Of a stretch of DNA of 64,000 nt, positions 36,520 through 46,859 are shown one piece after another. The stretch lies in contig NZ_LOFH01000002.1 in NCBI RefSeq assembly GCF_001469215.1, positions 124,001 through 188,000 of the forward strand. The letters are read 5' to 3'. Each line of letters starts with the position of its first letter. Within the stretch, counting starts at the first letter, position 1. The position numbers and the translations under genes are program-made. The DNA is from Pseudoalteromonas sp. H105. Its GTDB lineage: Bacteria > Pseudomonadota > Gammaproteobacteria > Enterobacterales > Alteromonadaceae. The notes beneath the pieces were generated by a model. That model searched no databases and was not told where the DNA came from. It saw only the letters and a program-made list of their open reading frames with translations.

Positions 36520-37128
36520 ATGGCATACACACTACCTGTACTACCTTATGAGTACGATGCATTAGAGCCATATATTGACGCTAAAACTATGGAAATACAC
36601 CATACATTGCATCACCAAACCTATATAAATAAAGCCAATGCAGCGCTTGAAGGGACTCATTACGCGCAGCAAGACACAGAAACATTATTACGTAAAATAA
36701 CGACACTACCAGAGTCATTACAAAAAGCGGTGCAAGAGCATGTTGGTGGCCATAACAACCATTCCTTATTTTGGACTATTATGAGCCCTGATGGGGGAGG
36801 CGAACCGCAAGGCGAATTGGCTCAGGCAATTGACAGTGCATTTACTGATTTTGATAGTTTTAAGACGCAATTTACCAATGCTGCTGTAAGTCGCTTTGGT
36901 AGTGGTTGGGCGTGGTTATGTGTTACTGAAAATAAAGAGCTAGTGGTTCAAAGCAGCTTGAACCAAGATAGTCCTTTGATGCAGGGTAATACGCCTATTT
37001 TAGCATTAGATGTGTGGGAGCACGCCTACTACTTAAAATATCAAAACCGTCGTCCAGAATACATTGCAGCGTTTTATAATGTTATTAATTGGGACGAAGT
37101 GCAGCGTCGCTACCTTGCTGCAATTTAA
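36520..37128 (+). CDS. sodA: Superoxide dismutase, manganese type
   Basis: A 202-residue Mn/Fe superoxide dismutase. Metal ligands include His27 ([12 protein letters not shown]), the His of [10 protein letters not shown], and Asp and His of [19 protein letters not shown]. The last motif, GGGEPQGEL and GSGWAWL favour the Mn form over Fe (which has YIDYRN and GWTWL). AGGAG precedes ATG 36520; the open frame extending upstream into the neighbouring gene is not used. It is cytosolic and converts superoxide to peroxide and oxygen. Confidence 0.93.
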   Translation: MAYTLPVLPYEYDALEPYIDAKTMEIHHTLHHQTYINKANAALEGTHYAQQDTETLLRKITTLPESLQKAVQEHVGGHNNHSLFWTIMSPDGGGEPQGELAQAIDSAFTDFDSFKTQFTNAAVSRFGSGWAWLCVTENKELVVQSSLNQDSPLMQGNTPILALDVWEHAYYLKYQNRRPEYIAAFYNVINWDEVQRRYLAAI

Positions 37129-37211
37129 ACGTTGAGTGCCGAAAATGGCTAGTAAACTGTTTTTTTTCGCGTAATCTAGTTGCCAGTAGCAGTTAGTTTG
37201 AGCATTAATTT

Positions 37212-38576
37212 ATGGATACTCGTCATTGGCAACATGCCCGTCAAAGTCGCGATCATCGCTTTGACGGACTCTTTTTTATTGCTGTTAAAAGCACAGGTAT
37301 ATATTGCAGGCCAATTTGCCCTGCTCCCACCGCAAAAGAGCACAACGTCGAATATTATCAATATGCGCACAGTGCTGCCCAAGCAGGCTTTCGGCCGTGT
37401 ATTCGTTGTCGCCCTGATAGTGCGCCAGGGAGTAGTGCATGGCAAGGCGTAAAAACCACGGCACTACGTGCTAAACAGCTTCTTGACAGTAACTTTAGCG
37501 AGCCGCAAAGCTGCGAAAAGTTAGCAGATCGATTAGGTGTAACCAGCCGATACCTTCGGCGTTTATTTAGTCAACACTTTGGTATTTCAATAACGCAATA
37601 TCGTATTTTTAATCAATGCCATTTTGCCAAAAGGTTGTTACAAGAAACCAGTTTACCTATTGCTGATATTGCTTTTGCAGCGGGGTTTAATAGTATTCGA
37701 CGTTTTAACGATGCGTTTTTGCAGCAACTACATATTTGCCCAAGTAAAATGCGGACCAGTGTTAAACCCAGCGAATCGACCATAAAATTAAAGCTACCTT
37801 TTCGCCCGCCTTATAACTGGCAAGCATTACACCAATTTTTAGCCAAACGCTTGATTACACCGATTGAATGGTTGACAGAGTGTAGCTATGGGCGAAGCTT
37901 TAAGACTGAGTTATATCAAGGGCAATTTACAGCTAGATTCGAACAAGAAAAGCATTGTTTTTTAGTTGAGATAGAAATAAGTGAGCCACGTTATTTGCAT
38001 CCAGTTTTAATGATTATACGCCGCGTACTGGATTTAGATGCTGATACTACTTTAATTGAGAGCCATTTAGATGAGCATATCAATGACGCGATTTCTTTAA
38101 CTAAAGGGCTGAGACTGCCCGGTATTTGGTCTTCATTTGAGGCGGGGATCAGAGCGGTGTTAGGACAGCAGGTAAGTGTGACGGCTGCTCATAACTTAGT
38201 GGCGCTTTTAGTGAGTGAGCTGGGTGATAAACAAGACAATGAGCACATATATTTTCCAACCCCAGATGCCGTAGCAGCCAGTGAGCTGAGCTTCTTCAAA
38301 ATGCCGCAAGCAAGAAAAAATGCACTGCGGAACCTGGCGGAGTTTTGTGTGCAACATCCTCATTGTGAGGATTTAGACGAGTGGTTAGAACTCAAAGGAA
38401 TAGGCCCATGGACTGTGAACTATGCAAAACTGCGAGGACAAAGTCAGCCAGATATTTTACTTGATGGTGATTTAGGTGTTAAAAAAGCGCAAGCTAGCGC
38501 ACCGCATTTTGATACTGATAGCTGTTCACCTTTTCGCAGCTACTTAACATTTCAACTATGGCAGCAATTAGTATGA
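37212..38576 (+). CDS. Ada-AlkA fusion: methylphosphotriester-sensing regulator with 3-methyladenine DNA glycosylase
   Basis: A 454-residue bifunctional repair protein. The N-terminal Ada zinc domain has Cys32, Cys36, Cys63 and Cys66 (GIYCRPICPA, RPCIRCRPD); Cys32 matches the methyl-accepting Cys38 of E. coli Ada. An AraC-type HTH follows (~90-175: LADRLGVTSRYLRRLFSQHFG, IADIAFAAGFNSIRRFNDAF), then an AlkA N-domain and HhH-GPD glycosylase with LKGIGPWTVNYAKLRG and the catalytic Asp region LLDGDLGVKKA. It senses DNA methylation, activates transcription and removes alkylated bases. It overlaps the next repair gene by 4 nt. Confidence 0.92.
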   Translation: MDTRHWQHARQSRDHRFDGLFFIAVKSTGIYCRPICPAPTAKEHNVEYYQYAHSAAQAGFRPCIRCRPDSAPGSSAWQGVKTTALRAKQLLDSNFSEPQSCEKLADRLGVTSRYLRRLFSQHFGISITQYRIFNQCHFAKRLLQETSLPIADIAFAAGFNSIRRFNDAFLQQLHICPSKMRTSVKPSESTIKLKLPFRPPYNWQALHQFLAKRLITPIEWLTECSYGRSFKTELYQGQFTARFEQEKHCFLVEIEISEPRYLHPVLMIIRRVLDLDADTTLIESHLDEHINDAISLTKGLRLPGIWSSFEAGIRAVLGQQVSVTAAHNLVALLVSELGDKQDNEHIYFPTPDAVAASELSFFKMPQARKNALRNLAEFCVQHPHCEDLDEWLELKGIGPWTVNYAKLRGQSQPDILLDGDLGVKKAQASAPHFDTDSCSPFRSYLTFQLWQQLV

Positions 38577-39055
38577 ACAAGCCCAAGCATGTAATTCAAA
38601 CGAGCATATCAAGCCCCATTGACTCTATTATTATCCAAGCAACAGATAAAGGGGTCAGTTACGTTGGTTTTTATCCACCGACGCAACACCCGCAAATAAG
38701 CATTGAGCAAGTCACCAACAAGCATATTATTGAATGTGCAAAGCAGTTAGCGCAATACTTTAATAAGCAACGAGAGAGTTTTTCGCTTTCTTTAGATACC
38801 CAAGGTACTGCGTTTCAGCAGTCGGTATGGCAGGCGTTAATGATGGTGCCTTTTGGTCAAACCCAAAGCTACAGTGATATCGCTAATGCGTTAAATAATC
38901 CTAAAGCTGTTCGCGCAGTTGGGGCGGCCAATGGTAAAAATCCAATCAGTATTATTGTGCCATGCCATCGTATTATTGGTGCTAGCGGTAAATTAACAGG
39001 TTATGCAGGTGGGCTAGAGCGAAAAGAGTGGTTGTTAAAACATGAAGGGATATAA
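38573..39055 (+). CDS. ogt: Methylated-DNA-protein cysteine methyltransferase
   Basis: A 160-residue suicide enzyme that takes the methyl group from O6-methylguanine onto the Cys of IIVPCHRIIG (Cys131). GTAFQQSVWQALMMVPFG and YSDIANALNNPKAVRAVGAA are the DNA-binding HTH region. The ATG at 38573 overlaps the ada-alkA stop as ATGA, suggesting coupling; an in-frame ATG at 38558 is an alternative that adds five residues. With the fusion gene it forms an adaptive-response operon, closed by a terminator at 39123. Confidence 0.93.
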   Translation: MNKPKHVIQTSISSPIDSIIIQATDKGVSYVGFYPPTQHPQISIEQVTNKHIIECAKQLAQYFNKQRESFSLSLDTQGTAFQQSVWQALMMVPFGQTQSYSDIANALNNPKAVRAVGAANGKNPISIIVPCHRIIGASGKLTGYAGGLERKEWLLKHEGI

Positions 39056-39122
39056 TAACGAGACTTCAAAAGGCCGATGAATAACTGTTTTTGTTCAGGA
39101 TGGCATATAAAAGGTGATGAAA

Positions 39123-39156
39123 GGGCGAATATGCGCTAGCATACTTGCTCTTTTTT
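39123..39156 (+). terminator. Rho-independent terminator after ogt
   Basis: GGGCGAATATGC and GCATACTTGCTC pair over 12 positions with one mismatch and two G-T pairs, with a GCTA loop and then TTTTTT. It separates the alkylation-repair operon from tdk. Confidence 0.85.
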
Positions 39157-39181
39157 ATGGTGATCAGTTCAAGGTAAATAG

Positions 39182-39766
39182 ATGGCTCAGCTGTATTTTT
39201 ATTACTCTGCAATGAACGCGGGTAAATCAACCACATTACTACAATCGGCATTTAATTATCGCGAAAGAGGCATGGAGCCTGTGATATTAACTGCTGCGAT
39301 AGATGATAGAGCCGGTGTGGGTAAAGTGTCATCACGCATAGGGTTGCAAGCTGACGCGCATACTTTTGATGCAGATAAAGATGTATTTGAACTCATAAAA
39401 AACCTTAATTCAGAACAAAAACGCCACTGTGTTTTAGTCGATGAGAGTCAATTTTTATCAAAAAAACAGGTTTTACAATTAACGGATGTGGTTGATGAAC
39501 TGGGGATCCCTGTATTGTGCTATGGCTTGCGTAATGACTTTAGAGGCGAGCTCTTTATTGGGTCACAGTATTTATTGGCGTGGGCTGACAAATTAATTGA
39601 GCTAAAAACCGTGTGTCATTGTGGTCGTAAAGCAAACCATGTGCTGCGAACAGATGAAAATGGGCAAGCGATTGCTGATGGTAATCAAGTAGAAATTGGC
39701 GGCAATGACCGTTATGTCTCAGTTTGCCGCAAACATTATAAAGCGGCGTTAAATCTCAGCCGCTAA
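39182..39766 (+). CDS. tdk: Thymidine kinase
   Basis: A 194-residue type II thymidine kinase: P-loop [12 protein letters not shown], the Asp-Glu of [23 protein letters not shown], and zinc-site cysteines in [10 protein letters not shown] and VCRKH. It phosphorylates thymidine in the salvage pathway. It starts after the ogt terminator with an AAGG-type site. Its 3' end overlaps the convergent ltaE gene by 18 bases. Confidence 0.95.
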   Translation: MAQLYFYYSAMNAGKSTTLLQSAFNYRERGMEPVILTAAIDDRAGVGKVSSRIGLQADAHTFDADKDVFELIKNLNSEQKRHCVLVDESQFLSKKQVLQLTDVVDELGIPVLCYGLRNDFRGELFIGSQYLLAWADKLIELKTVCHCGRKANHVLRTDENGQAIADGNQVEIGGNDRYVSVCRKHYKAALNLSR

Positions 39767-40756
39767 TGCCTGTATAAACGTATTGACCGACTCTTTAGTG
39801 ATACCCAAATGTGTCACTAAACGAAGTGGGGTTCCGGGTGAAAACAGTATATTTTGAGTTGCTAATCGTTGACACATAACCGCTAAGTCAATATTGGCAT
39901 CGACATTTACGTAGACAATATTTGTTTCTACGCTATTAAGCTCTACATTAAAGCCACTGAGGGTGTTGAGTTGCATTGCTAAATACAACGCATTGTCATG
40001 ATCATCGGATAAGCGCTTAGTATTGTGTTCAAGTGCATATTGCCCGGCCGCTGCGAGCATACCTGCTTGGCGCATACCTCCGCCAAGCACTTTACGCCAG
40101 CGGCGTGCTTTTGCAACAAGCGCTTCGCTGCCAAGCAGCACCGAGCCTACAGGTGCGCCAAGACCTTTAGATAAACACACCGAGACTGAATCGAAGTGGC
40201 CCGTTATACGTGTTATATCGACACCCAGTTTAGCTGCCGCGTTATAGACTCTTGCGCCATCTAAATGCAGCGCAAGTTTATGCGCATCAACAAACTCACG
40301 TGCCTTGCTAAGGTATTCAAGGGAAAGCACTTGGCCACCAATGGTATTTTCAAGGCTGACTAATTTGGTTTTAGCAAAGTGAAAGTCATCGGCTTTAATC
40401 GCCGCTTTTACTTTGTCTAAGCATAGACTGCCGTCTGCTTCGTTTTCTATTGGCTGCGGTTGAATCGAACCGAGTACGGCTGCACCACCGCCTTCAAACT
40501 TATAGTTATGGGCACGTTGGCCGCAGATATATTCATCCCCACGTTCACAATGCGCCATTAACGCCAATAAGTTAGCTTGAGTACCTGAACTACAAAATAA
40601 TGCACTGGCAAAGCCATGCTTTTGCGCGGCGTATTTCTCGAGAGCATTAACACTGGGATCATCGCCATAAACATCATCACCTAATGGGGCATTGTTCATG
40701 GTTTGGCGCATTGCATCACAAGGTTGGGTAACCGTGTCTGAACGAAAGTCGATCAT
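39749..40756 (-). CDS. ltaE: Low-specificity L-threonine aldolase
   Basis: A 335-residue PLP enzyme of fold type I. The start [19 protein letters not shown] and the Lys-bearing [15 protein letters not shown] are diagnostic; [12 protein letters not shown] holds the PLP-binding Asp. It cleaves L-threonine and L-allo-threonine to glycine and acetaldehyde. It is downstream of rlmF on the same strand, 22 bases away, so probably one transcript. Confidence 0.95.
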   Translation of the reverse strand: MIDFRSDTVTQPCDAMRQTMNNAPLGDDVYGDDPSVNALEKYAAQKHGFASALFCSSGTQANLLALMAHCERGDEYICGQRAHNYKFEGGGAAVLGSIQPQPIENEADGSLCLDKVKAAIKADDFHFAKTKLVSLENTIGGQVLSLEYLSKAREFVDAHKLALHLDGARVYNAAAKLGVDITRITGHFDSVSVCLSKGLGAPVGSVLLGSEALVAKARRWRKVLGGGMRQAGMLAAAGQYALEHNTKRLSDDHDNALYLAMQLNTLSGFNVELNSVETNIVYVNVDANIDLAVMCQRLATQNILFSPGTPLRLVTHLGITKESVNTFIQALAAEI

Positions 40757-40778
40757 TTTGAGTTCCTTATTTGGGCCT

Positions 40779-41711
40779 TTAGCTTAACGTTTGGCATATT
40801 TCTTCGCGTGTTGTTTTGTCAAAGTAAGACCACGCGATAAAACGGCTTACTTTCTGACCTTGTGCCATGTCTACGACCTTAACTTCGGCTACAGGGTGTT
40901 GGCTTAATATCTCTTGTAAGATTGGAAGCGATTCTTTTTTCGACACTAAGGAGGTAAACCATAAGCACTGCTCTGAAAAGTCTGTACTTTCGTTGATCAT
41001 GGTTGTTATAAATTTTACCTCGCCACCTTCGCACCATAATTCGTTATTTTGGCCACCAAAATTAAGCGTTGATTTAGGTGCTTTACCAAGGTTACGCCAC
41101 TTGCGTTCGCTACCTTGTGCGGCTGCTTGCTCACTGGCATGAAAAGGCGGATTGCAAAGCGTTAGATGAAATAAATCTTTTGCGTTAATGACACCTTGAA
41201 AAATGTGTTTAGGATCTTTTTGTAATTTAATACTCATTTTACGGTGATTAAATTGCGCAAGTTGCTTTGCAAGTTTAACTGAAACGGGGTCAATGTCTGT
41301 GCCTGTGAATGCCCAATTATACTCAGCACTGCCTGTGAGCGGGTAAACTAAACTGGCGCCAGTACCAATATCTAAAACGTTTACTTGTTTTCCTGTTGGG
41401 ATCACGCCGTTATTATCATCCGCAATTAAATCAGCGAGGTAGTGTATGTAATCGACGCGCCCGGGGATCGGGGGGCACAGGTTATGCGCCGGCAGGTCCC
41501 AAAAATCGACATTATAATAGCTTTTTAATAAGGCTTGGTTGAGCGTTTTAACTGCTTTATTGTCACTAAAGTCAATACTTCTTTGACCTGTAGGTGTTTC
41601 AACTAAATACGTTGATAGTGCAGGCTCATTGTGTGTTAGCAGCGCAAAGTCATACCCTTGGTTATGGCGATTACGAGGATGAAGTTTTGATTTTTTAGGC
41701 GCAGATTTCAT
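40779..41711 (-). CDS. rlmF: 23S rRNA (adenine-1618-N6)-methyltransferase
   Basis: A 310-residue methyltransferase. KLHPRNRHNQGYDF at the N-terminus, VLDIGTGASLVYPL (SAM motif I) and LTLCNPPFHAS (NPPF, adenine-N6 catalytic motif) identify RlmF, as do GSERKWRNLGK and LNFGGQNNELWCEGGE. The ATG at 41711 gives the family's usual start; the upstream ATG at 41735 adds eight residues and is less likely. It modifies A1618 of 23S rRNA. Confidence 0.95.
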   Translation of the reverse strand: MKSAPKKSKLHPRNRHNQGYDFALLTHNEPALSTYLVETPTGQRSIDFSDNKAVKTLNQALLKSYYNVDFWDLPAHNLCPPIPGRVDYIHYLADLIADDNNGVIPTGKQVNVLDIGTGASLVYPLTGSAEYNWAFTGTDIDPVSVKLAKQLAQFNHRKMSIKLQKDPKHIFQGVINAKDLFHLTLCNPPFHASEQAAAQGSERKWRNLGKAPKSTLNFGGQNNELWCEGGEVKFITTMINESTDFSEQCLWFTSLVSKKESLPILQEILSQHPVAEVKVVDMAQGQKVSRFIAWSYFDKTTREEICQTLS

Positions 41712-41851
41712 GGGTACTATTTGCAGAGAGAACAAGAGGGTAGTTTATCATTTTGATTGCAAAAGTGCTGTAAAATTAGCAGTGTTATATTTTTTAAATA
41801 CTGGTAGGATGAGTTGCATTAAAGGATAAAATAATAACACGGTATGCGACT

Positions 41852-42751
41852 ATGTCTGTAACCCAAGAATCTATATATATTCAGCTCGACGAACAGCAAA
41901 CATTACATTTAAGGCGCATTTATAATGCGACTAAATCAGGCCCTTCGGTGTTGTTTGTTCACGGCGCCGTTGAAAATGGCAAAATATTTTATACCCACAG
42001 TAATAAAGGCTTGGCGCCATTTTTAGCTGAGCACGGGTATGTTTGCTATGTTGCAGATTTACGAGGCAGGGGAGAGAGCCGTCCTGCTATTTCACCAAGG
42101 GCCCAGTACGGACAAACAGAAGCTATAACTGAAGATATTCCCGCTTATATTGCTAAAATTAAAGAGCTTGAGGGAGCACCGCCTTCATATTGGGTTGCGC
42201 ATTCATGGGGAGGCGTGTTGATGAACAGCGTTTTTGCACGTTACCCAAACTACATCAATGAGGTAAAAGCGTGCGCGTATTTTGGCACTAAGCGCTCTCT
42301 GTATAATCACCACCCAAAAAAATATTTTCAAGGTAATGTTATTTGGTATTTTTTAGCGCCTATTTTAGCTAAAAAGTACGGCTACCTGCCGGCCAAAAAA
42401 TTAAGGTGGGGTAGTGACGATGAAACACAAAAGTCTCACTATCAAAGCATGCAGTGGGCAAAAAGACGACCATGGGTAGATTCTGACGACGGCTTTGATT
42501 ACGCAAAAGTGGTTCGTCAGATGCAATTACCCCCCACCTTACATATTGCGGGTGTAAAAGATAAAGCTTTGGCCCAGCCTATCGATATTCAAAAGTTTAT
42601 GGACGAGTCGGGCAAAGGCAAGCAGTCACTGCAAATTTATGGCCGCAGGCATGGACATAAGCATGATTATGATCACATAAATATGCTGACTCACCCGAAC
42701 GCAAAACATGATCAGTTTACAGATTTGCTCAGTTGGTTTGCGGCTCATTAA
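41852..42751 (+). CDS. Alpha/beta hydrolase
   Basis: A 299-residue alpha/beta hydrolase. VLFVHGAVENGKIFY holds the oxyanion region, YVADLRGRGESRP follows, the nucleophile elbow is VAHSWGGVLM, and RRHGHKHDYDHINML carries the likely catalytic His. There is no signal peptide. The lid region (YLPAKKLRWGSDDET) is unusual and gives no substrate clue. Convergent with the sulfotransferase gene, with a 23-base overlap. Confidence 0.85.
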   Translation: MSVTQESIYIQLDEQQTLHLRRIYNATKSGPSVLFVHGAVENGKIFYTHSNKGLAPFLAEHGYVCYVADLRGRGESRPAISPRAQYGQTEAITEDIPAYIAKIKELEGAPPSYWVAHSWGGVLMNSVFARYPNYINEVKACAYFGTKRSLYNHHPKKYFQGNVIWYFLAPILAKKYGYLPAKKLRWGSDDETQKSHYQSMQWAKRRPWVDSDDGFDYAKVVRQMQLPPTLHIAGVKDKALAQPIDIQKFMDESGKGKQSLQIYGRRHGHKHDYDHINMLTHPNAKHDQFTDLLSWFAAH

Positions 42752-44198
42752 GTAAAAGCTGTAGCGCCCTATCAAAGCGTTTGTAATGCGCTGTTGCTTT
42801 GGTGTTTATTGGTTCGCGAACAGCGCCTTTACTCAGTGTTGTAACGGGTTTTTTGGACTTATAAAAGTCGAGGCAGGTGGGTTCAAATTCGCAGCCTAAA
42901 AAATCAAACACGGTGTTGAGTTGAACGTTAGGATCGTTCACAAGCTCTTCATATTGTACTGTAAGTATGGAGTGTGAAAACGAACGATGCCAGTGCTCCA
43001 TGAGTGATTGATATAAACTATAGTATGTTTTGAACTCAGGTATTGAGCAAAAGTAGGGCTCATTTTCAGCAAAATAATTGCTGTAAACTGACCACGCTGT
43101 TGCTTCAAAATTACGTTGCATATCAATAAATTTTGCATTTGGGAAAAGCAACTTAATTAACCCCATTGATTGGTAATTAGCCGGTAATTTATTAATCATG
43201 AATTGGCGAATAGGTTTAGCCTGCTTTAACCTTTGTGTATAAATGTCGCGGGCTTGTTCTATTATTGCAGGCGTCAATGCCATGACACAGGCTGGGTATG
43301 ATAGTTGTGTTTTATGTTCTATAAACGGTACCACATCTCTGCTGATTGTTGTATCTTCACCAATGCTCGCGCATTCACTGTGACTGGCAATAATCTGCTC
43401 TAATAGTGTTGAACCACTGCGCGGCATGCCAATAATAAATACAGGAGTAACAGACCCTGTAAAGTGTTTATCTATATCAGCAAAAATTGACGCAGGGTGG
43501 TGCTCAATCAACGCGCTATAAAAATCATTTAACTGCCACGTTTTAAAATCAGTCAATTGAAACTGTAGGTTATTAGCGAGCTTATAATAATTTACAGCTT
43601 GGTCGATATCATCAAGTGTGTCATAACTTCTAGCTAAGGCGTAATAACACACCATTTTTAGCCGTAAGTTATTCGTTTGTGTTAACAGGTGGTGCAAATT
43701 ACTGATGTAGTTGTGTTGTTTATCAAAACGACCCAATTGAACAAGCTCGTACAGAATGTAGGCAGTAACGGGGTAAAGTCCGATACTCAGTGCTTGGGCA
43801 AATGTGGTATGCGCTTTATCTAGTTCACCATGGGTAAGGTAATGCTGTGCAAGATAGTAATGCGGATCAGGGTTATGGCTTGCCAGAGATTTTGCATACT
43901 CTAATACTTTTAACGCATCTTCAGGGGAGTTCACGCCGTTAAATGCATCAGCAAGAGCATGCAATGGCTCAAGCATGTTAGGAAGGCGTTCACACGCTTT
44001 TTGCAAAAGATACACCGCTGCATCAAAACGTCCTAAACGAAGTGCTATTCGGCCTAAACCAAATAAGGCGCCGCCGTTTTGAGGGTCGGTTTTTAGTATT
44101 GTTTTATAATGAAATTCAGCGTCTTTTAATTTATTTTGTGCGAGAAGTTCATTGGCTTTTTTCAGTAGCATGCGTTTATATATTTGTTTTTTTGTCAC
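42729..44198 (-). CDS. TPR-sulfotransferase fusion
   Basis: A 489-residue protein. The first ~240 residues are TPR repeats (GGALFGLGRIALRLGRFDAA, DPHYYLAQHYLTHGELDKA). A sulfotransferase domain follows, with the PAPS-binding loop PVFIIGMPRSGSTLLEQIIA and the second-loop FDFLGCEFEPTCLDFYKS. Such proteins transfer sulfate from PAPS to a protein, glycan or small molecule; the TPR part may dock the acceptor. It lies downstream of a TonB receptor but is separated by a strong terminator, so it is likely expressed separately. Confidence 0.88.
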   Translation of the reverse strand: MTKKQIYKRMLLKKANELLAQNKLKDAEFHYKTILKTDPQNGGALFGLGRIALRLGRFDAAVYLLQKACERLPNMLEPLHALADAFNGVNSPEDALKVLEYAKSLASHNPDPHYYLAQHYLTHGELDKAHTTFAQALSIGLYPVTAYILYELVQLGRFDKQHNYISNLHHLLTQTNNLRLKMVCYYALARSYDTLDDIDQAVNYYKLANNLQFQLTDFKTWQLNDFYSALIEHHPASIFADIDKHFTGSVTPVFIIGMPRSGSTLLEQIIASHSECASIGEDTTISRDVVPFIEHKTQLSYPACVMALTPAIIEQARDIYTQRLKQAKPIRQFMINKLPANYQSMGLIKLLFPNAKFIDMQRNFEATAWSVYSNYFAENEPYFCSIPEFKTYYSLYQSLMEHWHRSFSHSILTVQYEELVNDPNVQLNTVFDFLGCEFEPTCLDFYKSKKPVTTLSKGAVREPINTKATAHYKRFDRALQLLLNEPQTN

Positions 44199-44201
44199 TA
44201 T

Positions 44202-44249
44202 AAAACGAAAAAGGCGAAATGTGAAAGAGAACTCTTTCTACATTTCGCC
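44202..44249 (-). terminator. Strong terminator after the TonB receptor gene
   Basis: On the minus strand GGCGAAATGTAGAAAGAG pairs with CTCTTTCACATTTCGCC (17 pairs, one bulged base, 2-base loop) and runs into TTTTTCGTTTT. It ends the receptor transcript just before the sulfotransferase gene. Confidence 0.9.
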
Positions 44250-44279
44250 AGAGACGTTAATTGACGTTACAATCTTAGG

Positions 44280-46859
44280 TTAGAAAGTATACGTTGCTTT
44301 TACGTAGTAGAAACCACCGTTGATACCATAAGGCGATGTTTCATAATATTTACCACCCCAGTTATTGTTAGGGATTTGCGTCGCATTAAAGAAATCTAAC
44401 TTTTCTGCTTCTTGGTCGAGTAAATTTTGTGCACCTACAGAGAAGCTCATTTCATCATTTAAGAAGTAAGTCACTTCTGCGTCTAATGTAAATGCTGCAT
44501 CTGCTGTTTTAGCTGTTGCATCATAATCAACGTGCACGCCCTGGTATTCACCATAGTAGTTTAAGCGAGTGAATGCAGAGAAGCTTTCCCATTGCTGAGC
44601 CCAGCTCAATGTTGAACGATGATTTGGTAAATCGTTTTCAAGTCGGCTTACTTTAAATTCACCTGTAATTGGGCTTGAGCGAGTGACTTCAGTGTCATTC
44701 CAGTTATAGGCGAAGCTAAATGTTGAACTACCACCCAGTAATTCCGCAGAATAGTTAGCAACTAAGTCAACACCTTGTGTGGTCGTATCAAAGTCATTAG
44801 TAAAAAAGCTTACTTGCGCTAAGTTTTGTACATTTGGAACACCTGCGGCTTCTAGCGTGTCTTTATCAGCTTGGCTTAGCTCAATTTTATCTGATTGACT
44901 GATACGGTCTTCTACTTGAATGTTGTAGTAGTCAACGGTGAAAAATAAGTCGCCAATAGTATAAACAGCACCAAAGGTATAGCTTTGTGATTCTTCAGGT
45001 TGTAGTTCTGTACCGCCTAATTGAACCGCAATTGGGTTTGTTGGTGGTAAAAGCGCAGAATCCACTAATACACCACTACTTAAGTTTGTTTGAACATTAC
45101 TAACATTAGCCTGACCAACCGTAGGTGCTCTAAAGCCCGTACTGATTGAACCACGAACATTCAAATCGTCGGTCAAATGATATTGACCCGTAAGCTTGTA
45201 GTTTGTTGTAGAGCCAAATGAGTCGTAGTCTTCGAAACGAAGTGCTAAGCCCAGTAAAAATTCTTCTGTGAATGGCGCTTCCACGTCCATATAAGCTGCG
45301 TAGTTGCGACGTGTATATTCCCCCGCATCTGACGGCTTAAAGCCAGGGAAACCATTAGAACCAATACCAAACCCTTGCTCAGTCAATGGGCCTGCTGTGA
45401 ATGAAGCAACATCACCTGAAGTAACAGTAAATGTTTCTTCATGCCATTCAAGGCCACCCGCAACGTTAACATCGTATGCTAGACCAAAATCGAAACCTTT
45501 TGATAAATCAAAATTAAAGTTTTTCTCAAGTTGAGAATACTTACCAGGGCTAAAATCACGAGGCGTTTCTGGACCTAATGACGCATTGATAGTGTCATAA
45601 ATAAAGTAGCGTGACTCGTTAAGACCCACTGTACCACTTAAGTCATAATAAGCACCTTCAAGGTACCCACCCGTAAACTCGCCTTTGGTACCAATTGTTA
45701 ATGACGTATCGGTGATATTACCGCCGAAGTTTGGTGTAAAACCACCAGGGATCATTTCATTGAATGCAAAACAGTCTGGGTTGTTAGCAACAAGGTTAAT
45801 GTAATCAGGGTTGTCTAACACATTATCATCTATTGCAATGTCAGTTGGGCAGTTACCGCTCATGTCGCCGGTTAAATCACCAACAAGCAGTGTTTTGCCA
45901 CCGTCATTTGAGTAAGCGCCAGGGCGAGTGTGTGGATTACGATAATAGAAACCACCACGTACGTCACGTTCTGAATAGTTACCAAACATGTAAAACTCAG
46001 AGTCATTGGTTAGCTCTAAACCAACATTACCAAAAATAGAGATATCGTCATTAACTTCTGGTGCACCCCAGATCTGTGCTAATGAAGAAACGTCAGGAAC
46101 ACCTGCCGCTGCAAGTCCTGCGGCATCAGGGCGTTGGACAGAGCGGCTTGTAGCATCGGCCGTTTTATATTGAAAGCTCAAGTTTGCAAAACCGCTATCA
46201 GTAAACGGTAAACCGACGTTACCAGAGATTTGTGTTGTATCGCCGTCGCCTTCGAAGTATTCACCTTGGCGTACTTCAAAGCTTCCGCCTTCAGAGGCAT
46301 CTTTCAACACAAAGTTCATAACACCTGCAATGGCGTCTGAACCGTATTGCGCAGCAGCACCATCACGCAGTACTTCCACTTGTTTCAACGCAATGCTAGG
46401 AATAACTGAGATATCAGCACCTTGGGCGCCATCATTAATACCGCCACCTAAAAAAGCAATAACTGATGCACGATGACGGCGTTTACCGTTTAATAAAACC
46501 AATGTGCTGTCAGATGGAAGGCCGCGTAAGTTAGCAGGACGAACCAGTGATGCAGCATCACTGATAGGGTTTTGGTGAACGTTAAAAGAAGGCACCGACC
46601 CTTTAAGGAGTTCTAGCATGTCAGTGTTACCTGATTTGCCTAATTCTTCTCCACCGATAATATCAATAGGAACAGGTGAGTCACCAATTGAGCGAGGCGC
46701 AGAGCGCGTACCCACAACGGCTATTTTCTCTACATTTTTCTTTACTACAGTCGTTTGCGCTTCTTCAGCCATAACAGTACCAGACATAAATAAGCCGGCT
46801 GTTGTGGTCGTCAATGCAAGTTTAACTGCTTTGTTTAACATGTTGTTTTTCAATTTCAT
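44280..46859 (-). CDS. TonB-dependent outer-membrane receptor
   Basis: An 859-residue receptor. ATG 46859 follows a GGGG-type site and opens a signal peptide (KLALTTTTAGLFMSGTVMAEE); the frame upstream of it is not used. A TonB-box-like EKIAVVGTRSAPRSI, a plug domain (LELLKGSVPSFNV, VEVLRDGAAAQYGSDAIAGV) and the beta-barrel ending YYVKATYTF follow. DLNVRGSISTGFRAPTVGQ is the barrel RAPT motif. It imports an unidentified large substrate across the outer membrane using TonB energy. No inner-membrane transporter is adjacent. Confidence 0.93.
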   Translation of the reverse strand: MKLKNNMLNKAVKLALTTTTAGLFMSGTVMAEEAQTTVVKKNVEKIAVVGTRSAPRSIGDSPVPIDIIGGEELGKSGNTDMLELLKGSVPSFNVHQNPISDAASLVRPANLRGLPSDSTLVLLNGKRRHRASVIAFLGGGINDGAQGADISVIPSIALKQVEVLRDGAAAQYGSDAIAGVMNFVLKDASEGGSFEVRQGEYFEGDGDTTQISGNVGLPFTDSGFANLSFQYKTADATSRSVQRPDAAGLAAAGVPDVSSLAQIWGAPEVNDDISIFGNVGLELTNDSEFYMFGNYSERDVRGGFYYRNPHTRPGAYSNDGGKTLLVGDLTGDMSGNCPTDIAIDDNVLDNPDYINLVANNPDCFAFNEMIPGGFTPNFGGNITDTSLTIGTKGEFTGGYLEGAYYDLSGTVGLNESRYFIYDTINASLGPETPRDFSPGKYSQLEKNFNFDLSKGFDFGLAYDVNVAGGLEWHEETFTVTSGDVASFTAGPLTEQGFGIGSNGFPGFKPSDAGEYTRRNYAAYMDVEAPFTEEFLLGLALRFEDYDSFGSTTNYKLTGQYHLTDDLNVRGSISTGFRAPTVGQANVSNVQTNLSSGVLVDSALLPPTNPIAVQLGGTELQPEESQSYTFGAVYTIGDLFFTVDYYNIQVEDRISQSDKIELSQADKDTLEAAGVPNVQNLAQVSFFTNDFDTTTQGVDLVANYSAELLGGSSTFSFAYNWNDTEVTRSSPITGEFKVSRLENDLPNHRSTLSWAQQWESFSAFTRLNYYGEYQGVHVDYDATAKTADAAFTLDAEVTYFLNDEMSFSVGAQNLLDQEAEKLDFFNATQIPNNNWGGKYYETSPYGINGGFYYVKATYTF

